Shown: positions 32,725 to 43,012, counted from the first letter of the stretch. The stretch is 64,000 bases of DNA from 38-11 sp964539975 (GCA_964539975.1 CAZIKK010000001.1:1-64000); one strand, 5' to 3'. The notes: generated by a model not told the origin, from the letters alone. A program made the numbers and translations.

Positions 32725-33651
32725 TTAGAATTCGATTTTTCTTTCAATAGATGATTCAGACTCCAATTGATCCATTTTTTCTCTATATTTTTGGTTCTTC
32801 AAATCTGATAAGACCTGTTCTTTAACGCTTTCATAACTATCTATTCTTTCATCCACTTTGATAATATGAAACCCATGATCAGTCGTGACGACCTGGCTAA
32901 TGACGCCTACTTCCAGATTGAATGCCACTTCTTCAAATTCAGGAACCCTATCTCCTTTAGAAAATAGATCTAAATTTCCTCCGTCTATTGCACTTTGATG
33001 ATCCTCAGAATAGATACTCGCAAGCTTTGAGAAGTCTTCTCCCGCTTCTAATCGACTTCGGATTTGTTCGGCTTCTTCCAAAGAATAGACAAGAATGTGA
33101 CGTGCTCTAATGTATACAAACTGATCCTCATTAGAACGAAAATGCGTTTCAACCTCTTCTTCGGAAATATTCAAGTCATCCATGAAATCTTCTAAATATC
33201 TGTGAATGGTTTCATCTCTTCTAATAAAGTCTCTTATATAATCATCGGTCATCCCCATAGACTCAATGTAAGATAAATAGTCTGCTTCATCTTCAAATCC
33301 TGATTTTTGAATTATCATGAGCTCTTCTAGTTCTTCTTCTGTGATAAGAAAATCATTCTTAACTGCTTCTTGGAAGACGATTCGTTCAAAAATCATACTC
33401 TCCAATATGCTTTCTTTTAAATAATCCAGCATCGTGACACCTGGTGCCATTTCTTGTTCGAGTATGCCTTCTCCATATTGCTCCTCAAATCTCTTTCTAT
33501 TCATTTCAACCGCCTCTTCGTATTCATCAAAAGAAATGGGCTCACCGTTCACGATCGCTACTTCAGTTGGTCTATTTTCTTGTTGACACCCTGCCACACC
33601 TATGGCAATGGCTAGGATTAAAAACAATGCAATAAAAATTCTTGATCTCAA
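32725..33651 (-). CDS. Lipoprotein peptidyl-prolyl isomerase (parvulin, PrsA/SurA-like)
   Basis: 308 residues. An N-terminal lipoprotein signal peptide ends in the lipobox VAGC, so it should be anchored outside the membrane. A SurA/PrsA-like N-domain precedes the parvulin domain (about 180-275: ARHILVYSLEEAEQI; DGGNLDLFSKGDRVPEFEE; HGFHIIKVDE). It probably helps secreted proteins fold. The start is TTG at 33651, preceded by GGAGGT and overlapping the mfd stop in TTGA, so translation is coupled to mfd. Confidence 0.9.
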   Translation of the reverse strand: MRSRIFIALFLILAIAIGVAGCQQENRPTEVAIVNGEPISFDEYEEAVEMNRKRFEEQYGEGILEQEMAPGVTMLDYLKESILESMIFERIVFQEAVKNDFLITEEELEELMIIQKSGFEDEADYLSYIESMGMTDDYIRDFIRRDETIHRYLEDFMDDLNISEEEVETHFRSNEDQFVYIRARHILVYSLEEAEQIRSRLEAGEDFSKLASIYSEDHQSAIDGGNLDLFSKGDRVPEFEEVAFNLEVGVISQVVTTDHGFHIIKVDERIDSYESVKEQVLSDLKNQKYREKMDQLESESSIERKIEF

Positions 33652-36600
33652 GACTTACCTCCACTGTTCTGTTTTGTTAAATACATGTCTTCAATCAAAG
33701 CTTCAATAGACATCAATATGTCTTTCTGGTCTGTGCTGTTCAGTTTATAGCGTATGGCGGGCTTGCCATTCTTGTCAAACCTCACCGTACTGATGTATTG
33801 GTCCATAAACAAAGACATCAAAGATTCATGAATGTCTTGATTGTCATGAAACTCGATGTATATTGATTGGTTAGATTGCTTTAATATCGTAATATTAAGC
33901 TTTTTGGCTGTGCTTTTTATATGTGAAATATGGATAAGATTATTAACTTCCGTCGGCATATCACCAAAACGATCTATGATTTCCTCCGTTAGATCTTCCT
34001 TGTCTTCACGCGTTTCAATCACAGAAATCTTTTTGTAGATTTCAATCTTTTGTTCCTCATCGCAAATATAACGACTTGGTATGTAACCGTCAACATCTAA
34101 CTCAATCACTGTATCAATCAAGTCTTCCTTCGCCTCCGGCGTCTTTTTCCTCTTTAGCGTTTTCTCTACCATTTTAACGTAAAGATCATAACCAATAACT
34201 GCAAGATGACCAGATTGCTGAGCGCCAACTATGTTACCAGCTCCTCTTATCTCCAAATCTCTGAGAGCAATCTTAAAACCAGATCCAAACTCAGTAAATT
34301 CTTTGATCGCTTTTAATCTCTTCTCAGCGATTTCTGTCAAACTCTTACCTCTTTCATAAGTGAGATAAGCAAAAGCTGTCTTATTGCTTCTTCCCACTCG
34401 TCCTCTTAATTGGTATAGTTGTGCCAAACCTAATTTGTCGGCATGATCTATCAGGATAGTGTTCACATTGGCAATATCCATTCCTGTTTCAATTATTGTC
34501 GTGCAAACTAAAACATCGTATTCTTTATTGACAAACTCAATCATGATGTTTTCTAGTTGCCTTTCTGCCATTTGGCCATGAGCAACGGCAATTTTTGCTT
34601 CTGGAAGCAAACGCTTTATATAAGCCGCTTTTTCATTTATGTCCCGCACACGATTATGAACATAATACACCTGCCCACCACGCGACAATTCTCTTGTTAT
34701 TGCTTCTTTTACGAATATGTCACTCTTTTCAATCACAAAAGTTTGAATGGGGTACCTGTCTCCTGGAGGTTCTTCTATCAAGCTCATGTCTCGGATGCCA
34801 ACCATGGACATATTGAGGGTCCTTGGGATTGGGGTCGCTGTCAAAGTCAGTACGTCCACTTGACTCCTTAACTGTTTGATCATTTCTTTGTGTTTGACTC
34901 CAAAACGTTGTTCTTCATCAATCACTAGTATCCCAAGATCTTTGTACTTAATTTGGTTGGAAAGCAACTTATGTGTCCCTACCACAATATCTACCAACCC
35001 TTTGTTTAAGTCAGAGATGATTTTTTTCTGCTGTCCTGATGTCTTGAATCGACTTAGCATTTCAATTTTAATCGGGTATTGTTCAAATCGTGTTTTGATA
35101 TTGCTAAAATGCTGCTGTGCCAAGATTGTCGTAGGAACCAAAATAACAGCTTGTTTCCCATTCATGATGGCTTTAAACACTGCCCGCAGAGCAACCTCTG
35201 TCTTTCCAAATCCCACATCGCCACAAAGCAGTCTATCCATCGGGATGGGTTTTTCCATATCTCCTTTAATTTCATTAATGCACCGGAGTTGATCTTCTGT
35301 TTCTTGATGGGGGAAAGATGACTCAAACTCTCTTTGCCATTCATTGTCAGGAGCAAATGCAAACCCCTCGATAGATTGTCTTTTTGAATAAAGTTCGATC
35401 AACTCATCGGCCATTTCATCAATCGCCTTTTGAGCTTTAGCTTTAGCCTTTATCCATTCTGTCCCGCTCATCTTGTTTATCTTTGGCTTAACAGCATCTG
35501 AACCAATGTATTTTTGCACAAGGTCCATTTGATCTACAGGAACATACAACTTATCGCCACCACGATAATGAATCGCTAGATAGTCTTTTTGGATACCTTT
35601 GATATCTATTTTTTCAATTTGAGTGTAAATACCTACCCCATGATGTTCATGAACAACGTAATCTCCTGGCTTCAAATCTGTAAAAGCATCAATTTTGGAT
35701 GATTTTGAACGCCTCTTACCTTTCGGTTTTTCTGTTTTTGTACCAATGGTGTCTTTTTCGGATAGGATCATCAGCTTAGCATCTGAAAAGTCAACCCCTT
35801 TTCGGGAGTAACCCTTCAGTATAGCTACTTGTCCTGTCAAGAGCTCTTCGTCATGTTCTGTCATTACACCAATACGACAGTCATGGTCACGAAGGCCATC
35901 TACCAATCGCTTGATGGTCTTATCTTCTGATACTTCAAGATATATCTTATAGCCTTGGTGACTGTAATAATTAAGATCTTTAGCCAACTCATCCATTTTT
36001 GAATAATAGCGTGCTGTCTCTCTAGCGCGCCACTTTATCGTATCATCAACAAGGAAACTGGTGTTCTCTCTAATAATGTTATTGTAAAGCAGGATGCTTA
36101 GATTAGTCTTAATCGACTCAAGCATCGGTGCAAAATCTTTGAATATCATTTCATGTTCGGGTAATAGTTGTTCTTTTTCAAACAGCTCAGTGAAATTCAT
36201 TAGGAATTCTTCTTTTGCAGAACCTCTTGAAGAGATGATTTGATCTGGCTCATGAATCATCAAGAGGGCATCCTGTTGAAGATAATTCCATAAATGCCCC
36301 GTCTCTTTATCTATAAACGGCAGATAGTATTCTATATTGTTCACATAATCGCCAGAGAATAAAGCTTGCTCCGCTTTTTCAACCAACTCGAATTTTTTAT
36401 CTGATTTTTGGTTAATTTTGGCTTCTTTTAATTTTTTGCCTGTTATCTCTTCAACACTTTTTTTAATGTTGTCATAGATCATTTGTGTCTCTTCTTCTGT
36501 AAACAATACATCGCTAGATGGAATGATTTCATAGCTGTTGATGTTTTCAATAGATCGTTGTGTTTTCGAATCAAATATTCGCATAGAATCTACAGCTGTG

Positions 36601-37184
36601 TCAAAGAGTTCAATTCTACATGGGTTGTCGCTGTTAGGTGAAAAAACATCAATGATACCACCTCTAACAGAAAACTGTCCTTCGGACTCAACAAAAGATA
36701 CACGCAAATAACCTAGTCTTGACAACCTTTCGATAAAAGCATCCAATTCTATTTCGTCAGTGTCTTTTAGTTCAAAAAACATGTTTCTATAGTCATTTGT
36801 GTTCATCACACTACTTGTTAGTGCTTCAGCTGATGTGATTACAACGCCATTATTTTGCTTAATCAGATGATGCATGACTTTTAATCGACTGTTCATTATG
36901 TCTCTACTCAGAGCATCTACGCCAAAAAAAGCATAAGGCTTACTTCTATACAGATGCACCTTCTCTGTAAACCCGCTGATGATCGAAAAAAACCTGGCTG
37001 CTTTGACATCGTCTGATACAACAAAAATAGCTTGCTTCTCCTCATTTTCAGATAAGGCCGCAAGCAAAACCATTAACGCTTCATCTGTACTATCATGTAG
37101 CAATACATTTTTCTTGTTCCTTAAACCATTTTTAATTTGGGTGTATTCAGCTAGTTTCCGTAAATTCTTATAATAGGGCTTCAT
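33648..37184 (-). CDS. mfd: Transcription-repair coupling factor Mfd
   Basis: 1178 residues, the normal length. It removes RNA polymerase stalled at DNA lesions and recruits UvrAB. The UvrB-like N-terminal module, the RNA polymerase-interacting domain (LKPGDYVVHEHHGVGIY) and the translocase motifs are visible: Walker A LLCGDVGFGKTEVALRA, DEEQRFGVKH, TATPIPRTL and QLRGRVGRS. The start at 37184 is 6 bases after GGAG; the ATG at 37196 overlaps that site. Confidence 0.97.
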   Translation of the reverse strand: MKPYYKNLRKLAEYTQIKNGLRNKKNVLLHDSTDEALMVLLAALSENEEKQAIFVVSDDVKAARFFSIISGFTEKVHLYRSKPYAFFGVDALSRDIMNSRLKVMHHLIKQNNGVVITSAEALTSSVMNTNDYRNMFFELKDTDEIELDAFIERLSRLGYLRVSFVESEGQFSVRGGIIDVFSPNSDNPCRIELFDTAVDSMRIFDSKTQRSIENINSYEIIPSSDVLFTEEETQMIYDNIKKSVEEITGKKLKEAKINQKSDKKFELVEKAEQALFSGDYVNNIEYYLPFIDKETGHLWNYLQQDALLMIHEPDQIISSRGSAKEEFLMNFTELFEKEQLLPEHEMIFKDFAPMLESIKTNLSILLYNNIIRENTSFLVDDTIKWRARETARYYSKMDELAKDLNYYSHQGYKIYLEVSEDKTIKRLVDGLRDHDCRIGVMTEHDEELLTGQVAILKGYSRKGVDFSDAKLMILSEKDTIGTKTEKPKGKRRSKSSKIDAFTDLKPGDYVVHEHHGVGIYTQIEKIDIKGIQKDYLAIHYRGGDKLYVPVDQMDLVQKYIGSDAVKPKINKMSGTEWIKAKAKAQKAIDEMADELIELYSKRQSIEGFAFAPDNEWQREFESSFPHQETEDQLRCINEIKGDMEKPIPMDRLLCGDVGFGKTEVALRAVFKAIMNGKQAVILVPTTILAQQHFSNIKTRFEQYPIKIEMLSRFKTSGQQKKIISDLNKGLVDIVVGTHKLLSNQIKYKDLGILVIDEEQRFGVKHKEMIKQLRSQVDVLTLTATPIPRTLNMSMVGIRDMSLIEEPPGDRYPIQTFVIEKSDIFVKEAITRELSRGGQVYYVHNRVRDINEKAAYIKRLLPEAKIAVAHGQMAERQLENIMIEFVNKEYDVLVCTTIIETGMDIANVNTILIDHADKLGLAQLYQLRGRVGRSNKTAFAYLTYERGKSLTEIAEKRLKAIKEFTEFGSGFKIALRDLEIRGAGNIVGAQQSGHLAVIGYDLYVKMVEKTLKRKKTPEAKEDLIDTVIELDVDGYIPSRYICDEEQKIEIYKKISVIETREDKEDLTEEIIDRFGDMPTEVNNLIHISHIKSTAKKLNITILKQSNQSIYIEFHDNQDIHESLMSLFMDQYISTVRFDKNGKPAIRYKLNSTDQKDILMSIEALIEDMYLTKQNSGGKS

Positions 37185-37220
37185 GTTAAACTCCATTTTT
37201 ATTGTTCCTATAAAACTGAT

Positions 37221-37246
37221 GCTCGGATATTACAGCATATCCGAGC
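37221..37246 (-). terminator. Hairpin after pth
   Basis: Perfect 10-bp stem GCTCGGATAT/ATATCCGAGC with a six-base loop, between pth and mfd. The tract after it on the minus strand (ATCAGTTTTAT) is only moderately T-rich, so termination may be partial. Confidence 0.6.
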
Positions 37247-37262
37247 ACTTGGGCACTCCTAT

Positions 37263-37823
37263 CTATCGGATGTTATATTTGTTCATAGCGACATCTACGC
37301 CTGTTAGAATGATTTCCTCCATAGATTCGACTGCTAGATCTATGATCTTTTCAATATCAGAAGTCTCTGATGGGTCGAACCTCTGGAGGACATAGTTGGC
37401 TAAATCCAATGTCTGGTTTTTGCCAATTCCTATCCTTACTCTAGGGAAATCATCTGTCTGCAAATGGTAGATGATGGATTTCATTCCGTTATGTGTGCCT
37501 GCACTGCCACTTGGCCTAATTCTTAGTTTTCCGACACTTAAATCTACATCGTCATAAACAACAATGATATTTTGAGGAGCAATTTTAAAATATTTAGACA
37601 TTTCTGCAACTGCAACACCACTGTTATTCATATATGTCAGAGGCTTCATAACAATCACTTTTTCTGTCAACATCTTAAATTCCCCATAAATTGAGTTAAT
37701 TTTGGATTTGTTTAACAAAAAATCTCGTTTCTCACACAATTTATCAACTGTTTTAAAACCTACATTGTGTCGCGTCTCTCGATACTTCTTCCCGGGATTT
37801 CCCAACCCCACAATCAAAAACAT
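37263..37823 (-). CDS. pth: Peptidyl-tRNA hydrolase
   Basis: 186 residues. It recycles peptidyl-tRNA dropped by ribosomes. Signatures: GLGNPGKKYRETRHNVGF with the catalytic His, PLTYMNNSG, VVYDDVDLSVGKLRIRPSGSAGTHNGMKS. It is in the usual glmU-prs-pth-mfd order and starts 13 bases after the prs stop. It ends in TAG; readthrough would add 10-11 residues across the hairpin. Confidence 0.96.
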   Translation of the reverse strand: MFLIVGLGNPGKKYRETRHNVGFKTVDKLCEKRDFLLNKSKINSIYGEFKMLTEKVIVMKPLTYMNNSGVAVAEMSKYFKIAPQNIIVVYDDVDLSVGKLRIRPSGSAGTHNGMKSIIYHLQTDDFPRVRIGIGKNQTLDLANYVLQRFDPSETSDIEKIIDLAVESMEEIILTGVDVAMNKYNIR

Positions 37824-37836
37824 CTCGGCTCACCAT

Positions 37837-38784
37837 TTATTCGAATAACTTACTGACTGATCTGTTTTCAGAAATTCTTTTAATCGCCTCCGCTATAAGA
37901 GGTGCTACACTGATCACTTCAATTTTGTCTATCTTCATCTCTTCTGTCAAAGGAATTGTGTCTGTGACAATGAGCTTCTCAATAACAGAATTCTGTATTC
38001 TCTCAATGGCAGGTCCAGACAACACACCATGGGTTACACAGGCATAAACATCTTCTGCTCCAAAATCCTTTAGAACTTTTGCTGCCTTTGTCAAAGATCC
38101 TGCTGTATCGACAATATCGTCTATTAAAACAACATCCTTTCCTTTGATATCTCCTACCACGTTCATCACTTCTGACACATTAGCCTTTTGTCTTCTTTTT
38201 TCGATGATTGCCAATGGCAAGTCTAGCATTGCAGCAAAATTTCTAGCTCTTAAAACACCTCCAACATCCGGTGAAACGATCACTGTATTGGGTTTTAAAT
38301 ATTTTTTAATGTGTTTTGCCAGAATTGGACCCCCTTGCAATTGGTCTACTGGCATGTCAAAATACCCTTGTATTTGACCAGCATGCAGGTCTATAGTGAT
38401 AACTCTATTGGCACCTGCCGCTGTTATCATGTCAGCAACAAGCTTTGAAGTGATCGGGTCTCTTGCTCTTGTTTTTCTGTCTTGCCTAGCATACCCATAA
38501 TAAGGGATAACGGCGTTAATTCTTCCAGCGGAAGCTCTTTTTAAGGCATCTATGAAAATCAACAATTCCATCAAATTGTCATTAACGGGCTGGCAAGTTG
38601 GCTGGATAACAAATACATCCGCTCCTCTTACGGATTCTTTTATATACATGGCGACCTCTCCGTCGCTAAATGTTGTTACTTCAGCGTCACCAAGTTTTTC
38701 GCCTAACTCATCACACACCTTTTTAGCCAAAGCAATATTGGCGTTACCTGTGAAAATCTTTACTTCTGAATACTTTGAAAGCAT
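37837..38784 (-). CDS. prs: Ribose-phosphate pyrophosphokinase
   Basis: 315 residues, making PRPP from ribose 5-phosphate and ATP for nucleotide, His and Trp synthesis. It shows the N-terminal NANIALAKKVCDELG, the class I signature DLHAGQIQGYFDMPVDQL, the flexible-loop KRRQKANVSE and the PRPP motif DVVLIDDIVDTAGSL. Of two tandem ATGs the second is better spaced (5 bases) from AGGAGG. The stop of glmU is TAG, 10 bases upstream and in the same reading frame, so prs lies in frame behind an amber codon. Confidence 0.96.
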   Translation of the reverse strand: MLSKYSEVKIFTGNANIALAKKVCDELGEKLGDAEVTTFSDGEVAMYIKESVRGADVFVIQPTCQPVNDNLMELLIFIDALKRASAGRINAVIPYYGYARQDRKTRARDPITSKLVADMITAAGANRVITIDLHAGQIQGYFDMPVDQLQGGPILAKHIKKYLKPNTVIVSPDVGGVLRARNFAAMLDLPLAIIEKRRQKANVSEVMNVVGDIKGKDVVLIDDIVDTAGSLTKAAKVLKDFGAEDVYACVTHGVLSGPAIERIQNSVIEKLIVTDTIPLTEEMKIDKIEVISVAPLIAEAIKRISENRSVSKLFE

Positions 38785-38793
38785 CATATCCTC

Positions 38794-40167
38794 CTACTTA
38801 TACTTGTTTTTTCCTTTGTTTTCCTTATTGATTTGTCTTGCTCTGGCTATTGCCAAACTGCCTTCTTTTACATCTTCAGTGATCGTGGAACCACAAGCGA
38901 CATATCCTCCTGGCTCTATTGTGATCGGAGCTACCAGATTAGAATTGCTACCGATAAACGCCCTATCTCCAATTTGAGTCCTATGTTTATTCTTCCCATC
39001 ATAGTTCACTAAAATGACTCCACAACCAATGTTCACATCTTTCCCAACATCTCCATCTCCAAGATAGGCTAAATGTGATGCTTTCGAACCTTCATCCATA
39101 GTAGTATTCTTAACCTCAACGAAATCTCCAATCTTGACACGGTTCTTGAGACATGTCCCCGGTCTAAGATAGGCATAGGGCCCAATCGTGCAATCATTTC
39201 CAATAACAGCTTCCACGATCTTTGAATTCTGAATAACGGTATGCTCCCCTATTTCTGCATCAATCATCCAAGCTCCCGGTCCAATTGTGGATCCATCCCC
39301 AATTTTAGTATGCCCTTGTATAAATGTCCCTGGATAGATTGTTACATCTTGACCTATGACCACATCATGGTCTATATACGTTTGTTGTGCGTCAATAATT
39401 GTTACGCCATTCATCATATGGAATTCATTGATTTTTTGTTTCATATATTGATTTAACTCATGTAACTGCACTCTGTTGTTAACACCACTAATCTCTATTG
39501 GATGGTTGATTCTATAGCCAGTCACTTTGTAGCCTTTTTGATGAAGTATGCCCACCGCATCAGTAATATAATACTCCCCCTGCGCATTATTGCTATCCAG
39601 CTGATTCAAAGCAAATCTTAAGTCTTTCCCTTTGAAACAATAAAAACCAGAGTTGATTTCTTGGATTTTTTTTGTTTGCTCGTCACTATCTTTTTCTTCG
39701 ACAATGCCAAGGACTTGTCCATTCTCATCTCTTACAATTCTTCCATAACCCGTGGGGTCATCCAACTTGGCAGTCAAAATTGAAATGGAAGCTCTTTCAT
39801 TTTGATGGGTTCTTATAAAGTCTCGAATGGTGGAATCTTTAATAAGCGGTACATCTCCATTCATTATTATCACGGTGTCTTCGTCAGAAATATGCTTTTC
39901 TCCTTGCATAACAGCAAAGCCTGTTCCATAAGGGATACCCTCTCCAACAGGCTGTATTTCTGGTAAAACATCGTATTCCTTCAATTTTTTACCAATCCGT
40001 TCTTTACCATGACCCAAAATGACTATGTTTTTTTCAATGCCGGCTTTTTGAGCTGCCTCTAGAACGTAATGAATGATTGGTTTCCCACATATTTCATGCA
40101 ACACTTTCGGTGTTTTCGATCGCATTCTGGTACCTTCTCCTGCTGCGAGAATAATCGAAACGTTCAT
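38794..40167 (-). CDS. glmU: Bifunctional UDP-GlcNAc pyrophosphorylase / GlcN-1-P acetyltransferase GlmU
   Basis: 457 residues. The N-terminal uridylyltransferase domain (LAAGEGTRMRSKTPKVLHEI; MNGDVPLI) and C-terminal left-handed beta-helix of hexapeptide repeats (about 250-440) with the acetyltransferase site HLAYLGDGDVG make the peptidoglycan precursor UDP-GlcNAc. It follows spoVG and precedes prs, as in most Clostridia and Bacilli. It terminates in TAG, which overlaps the TAGGAGG ribosome site of prs. Confidence 0.97.
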   Translation of the reverse strand: MNVSIILAAGEGTRMRSKTPKVLHEICGKPIIHYVLEAAQKAGIEKNIVILGHGKERIGKKLKEYDVLPEIQPVGEGIPYGTGFAVMQGEKHISDEDTVIIMNGDVPLIKDSTIRDFIRTHQNERASISILTAKLDDPTGYGRIVRDENGQVLGIVEEKDSDEQTKKIQEINSGFYCFKGKDLRFALNQLDSNNAQGEYYITDAVGILHQKGYKVTGYRINHPIEISGVNNRVQLHELNQYMKQKINEFHMMNGVTIIDAQQTYIDHDVVIGQDVTIYPGTFIQGHTKIGDGSTIGPGAWMIDAEIGEHTVIQNSKIVEAVIGNDCTIGPYAYLRPGTCLKNRVKIGDFVEVKNTTMDEGSKASHLAYLGDGDVGKDVNIGCGVILVNYDGKNKHRTQIGDRAFIGSNSNLVAPITIEPGGYVACGSTITEDVKEGSLAIARARQINKENKGKNKYK

Positions 40168-40260
40168 ATAATCTCCTTTTGTTTAGTATCATGCCTATTA
40201 TATTATCTATATGAAAAAATGACAATAGCTCATACCCTATATAGTCAGTGTTTTTTCATT

Positions 40261-40282
40261 AAAAAAGGGCCTACACAGACCC
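40261..40282 (-). terminator. Terminator after spoVG
   Basis: Minus strand: GGGTCT-GTGT-AGGCCC (six pairs with one G-T) followed by TTTTTT, 20 bases after the spoVG stop. It separates spoVG from glmU. Confidence 0.75.
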
Positions 40283-40302
40283 TCCGCGGATACAATATAC
40301 TA

Positions 40303-40572
40303 TTATTCCTCATCTTCCGCCTGTTTTTCTTCATACGCTTTAAACACTAACTCTTGAATCATACTTCTTGTACTTGAATTGATAGGATGCGCTATGTCCT
40401 TAAACTCCCCATCCGGCATCTTTCTACTGGGCATCGCTATGAAAGGTCCATTCTGTCCCTCAATGATCTTGATGTCGTGAACTACAAAACAATCATCAAA
40501 AGTTACGGAAACAATAGCCTTCATCTTACCCTCAGAGTTGATCTTCCTTACTCTTACATCTGTGATTTGCAT
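40303..40572 (-). CDS. spoVG: Septation/sporulation regulator SpoVG
   Basis: 89-residue RNA/DNA-binding regulator; MQITDVRVRKI, FDDCFVVHDIKIIEG and FIAMPSRKMPDGEFKDIAHPI are diagnostic. It acts in division, sporulation and virulence gene control in Firmicutes. It lies between purR and glmU, the conserved order. Confidence 0.96.
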   Translation of the reverse strand: MQITDVRVRKINSEGKMKAIVSVTFDDCFVVHDIKIIEGQNGPFIAMPSRKMPDGEFKDIAHPINSSTRSMIQELVFKAYEEKQAEDEE

Positions 40573-40656
40573 GATTTCACCACCTTCCCCCAGGTTATTC
40601 TGTCAAACACATTTATATTTTACTACATTATAAATAAAAATGCAAAATATCTTTGC

Positions 40657-41487
40657 CTATTTCTGCAATAATTTCTCTGGATTGTTCGGATTTATAACTA
40701 TCTCTTTGTTTTCGTCGTTGACTACCTCAAGCGTTAACAATGATTGATATTTTTTGACCATTTTCTTTTCCGGTTCTTTTGTTGCGATGACAACATATAC
40801 TCCTACAACTTCAGCGTTGAATTCTAGCATTAGGTCTTCGACTCCTTTTGCTGTTCCGCCCCCTTTCATAAAGTCATCCACTATCAAAACTTTTGATCCT
40901 TCAACAATCGCTCTTCTGGATAATGTCATACTCCCAATCTTTTTCGTCGAACCCGAGACGTAGTTTATGCTCAATGTAGAACCTTCAGTCACTTTGGCAT
41001 TTCTCCGCACCACTGCTAGTGGCACATCCAACTCTTTTGCCGTCATCAGTGCTGTTGGAATTCCTTTTGTTTCTACAGTCACAATGCAGTCAACATCCTC
41101 CCGAGTATATTGAGATGCTATGACCTTCGCTATTCTAGACGAATAGTAGGGCGAATTGAAGATGTCACTCATATACACATAGCCTCCTGGAATAATTCTA
41201 GCTGGGTTGGAAAAGGCTATGCACAGTTCTTCCAACAAATGAACTGTTTCTTTTCTATTTAATTTGGGGATATAAATAACGCCTCCAGCAGCACCAGAGA
41301 TCGTTTCAATTCTTCCGAACTCAAGGTCGTCGACCAACCCTTTCACAATTACAATATCTTCACTGATCGTCGATTTTGCAGCATTGAATAACTCAGAGAA
41401 ATAATTATAAGAGAATATGTGATTAGGTCTTTCCGTAAAAATCTTCATGAGTGCGCCGACTCTTTGATTTCTTCTGTATTTTTTCAC
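40657..41487 (-). CDS. purR: Purine operon repressor PurR
   Basis: 276 residues: winged-helix N-terminus (KKYRRNQRVGALMKIFTERP; NYFSELFNAAKSTISEDI) and a phosphoribosyltransferase-like effector domain with the PRPP motif KVLIVDDFMKGGGTAKG. It represses purine genes and is relieved by PRPP. It ends in TAG and is divergent from murC. Confidence 0.95.
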   Translation of the reverse strand: MKKYRRNQRVGALMKIFTERPNHIFSYNYFSELFNAAKSTISEDIVIVKGLVDDLEFGRIETISGAAGGVIYIPKLNRKETVHLLEELCIAFSNPARIIPGGYVYMSDIFNSPYYSSRIAKVIASQYTREDVDCIVTVETKGIPTALMTAKELDVPLAVVRRNAKVTEGSTLSINYVSGSTKKIGSMTLSRRAIVEGSKVLIVDDFMKGGGTAKGVEDLMLEFNAEVVGVYVVIATKEPEKKMVKKYQSLLTLEVVNDENKEIVINPNNPEKLLQK

Positions 41488-41617
41488 TTCTTCACCTCAC
41501 TACGAAATATTTGTATTTATTATAACTTTTTCATTCGTTATCTTCAAGTCATATTTGACTTTATCATTTGGTTTTTTCTTGCTATAATGAGTTTATCTCA
41601 AAAAGCAGGTGATTTTA

Positions 41618-42985
41618 TTGCAATCGTTCAAGTCTATTTATTTCATTGGAATAGGCGGTGTCAGCATGAGTGGTCTTGCCGAAATCATGCTCCATTATGG
41701 TCATGAAGTAGCTGGCTCCGATCTCAAGAATTCCTCTATTACTAAGCATTTAGCCTTATTAGGTGCACAAATACATATCGGTCATCATTCCGCTCATATT
41801 GGAAATCCTGATCTTGTTGTTTACACTGCTGCCATCTCTCCAGATAATCCTGAGCTGAAAGCAGCCACCAAAAAAAATATCCCTACTTTGGAACGAGCTG
41901 ATTTTTTAGGCCGTATGATGAAGGATTATACGCATCCTGTTGCCATCGCTGGGACACATGGTAAAACAACAACAACAGGCTTTGTCTCCTCCATTTTACT
42001 TGTCGCTAAAAAAAATCCCACGATATTGATCGGTGGTCAACTAGATTTGATAAACGGCTATCTCCATATAGGCAATCGTGAGATTTTCTTGACAGAAGCT
42101 TGTGAATACAAGCGTAGTTTCACAAAATTTCATCCTCAATACGCGGTCGTTTTAAATATTGAAGAGGATCACTTGGATTATTACAAAGACCTTGATGACA
42201 TTCTAGATGCATTCAATGACTTTGCTAATAGATTGCCTGAAGATGGTCGTTTGATCTATAATTCAGATTGTGCTAATAGTTCTAAATTGTTTCGTAAAAC
42301 CCAGCACCAAGCTATTACTTTTGGTATGAAAAACAGTCATGTTTCTGTTTCAAATCTCAACTATACACCTTATCCTGAGTTTGAACTTGTCATAGAGGAC
42401 ATTTCTGTCGGAAATGTTCAATTAAGTGTTCCAGGTGAGCACAATGTTTATAATGCGCTGGCTGCTGCTGCCTGTTGTTGGTGCATGGGCTTATCCCATT
42501 CTGATATTGTTAATGGGTTGAATCAATTCATTGGTGCAAAAAGGCGTTTTCAACTTATTGGTTCATATAATGGATCGCTGATTGTAGATGATTACGCCCA
42601 TCACCCAACTGAAATTAAGGCAACCCTAAAAACTGCAAAAAATATGACTGACGGAAGAGTCCTTTGCGTTTTTCAACCTCATACCTATACAAGAACACTT
42701 TCTCTGCTATCCGAATTTGCATCTTCATTTGATATAGCTGACACGGTGCTTATTGTTGACATCTATGCAGCTAGAGAAATTGATTCTGGTCTTGTCCACT
42801 CTAAAGATTTAGTTGCCTCACTTTTGAAAAATGGTGTTGACGCATACTATTGTGATTCCTTTTCTTCAGCAAAAACCCTTCTTGTAAAAATAGCTCACCC
42901 TTCCGATATAATCCTAACTATGGGAGCTGGTGATGTTGATGTGATAGGACAAAGCTTGATTGAAAAAAGTGGTCTTAATCCTTAA
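41618..42985 (+). CDS. murC: UDP-N-acetylmuramate--L-alanine ligase MurC
   Basis: 455 residues. It adds L-Ala to UDP-MurNAc, the first peptide step of peptidoglycan. N-terminal FIGIGGVSMSGLAEIM, the ATP loop AGTHGKTTTTGF, EDHLDYY and YAHHPTEIKATL are characteristic. I choose the TTG at 41618 because AGGTGA lies 5 bases before it; an in-frame GTG at 41609 overlaps that site. A TATAAT box (41583-41588) is upstream, without a clear -35. Confidence 0.95.
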   Translation: MQSFKSIYFIGIGGVSMSGLAEIMLHYGHEVAGSDLKNSSITKHLALLGAQIHIGHHSAHIGNPDLVVYTAAISPDNPELKAATKKNIPTLERADFLGRMMKDYTHPVAIAGTHGKTTTTGFVSSILLVAKKNPTILIGGQLDLINGYLHIGNREIFLTEACEYKRSFTKFHPQYAVVLNIEEDHLDYYKDLDDILDAFNDFANRLPEDGRLIYNSDCANSSKLFRKTQHQAITFGMKNSHVSVSNLNYTPYPEFELVIEDISVGNVQLSVPGEHNVYNALAAAACCWCMGLSHSDIVNGLNQFIGAKRRFQLIGSYNGSLIVDDYAHHPTEIKATLKTAKNMTDGRVLCVFQPHTYTRTLSLLSEFASSFDIADTVLIVDIYAAREIDSGLVHSKDLVASLLKNGVDAYYCDSFSSAKTLLVKIAHPSDIILTMGAGDVDVIGQSLIEKSGLNP

Positions 42986-43012
42986 CTCACAAAGCTTCAC
43001 CAGGCTTTTACT

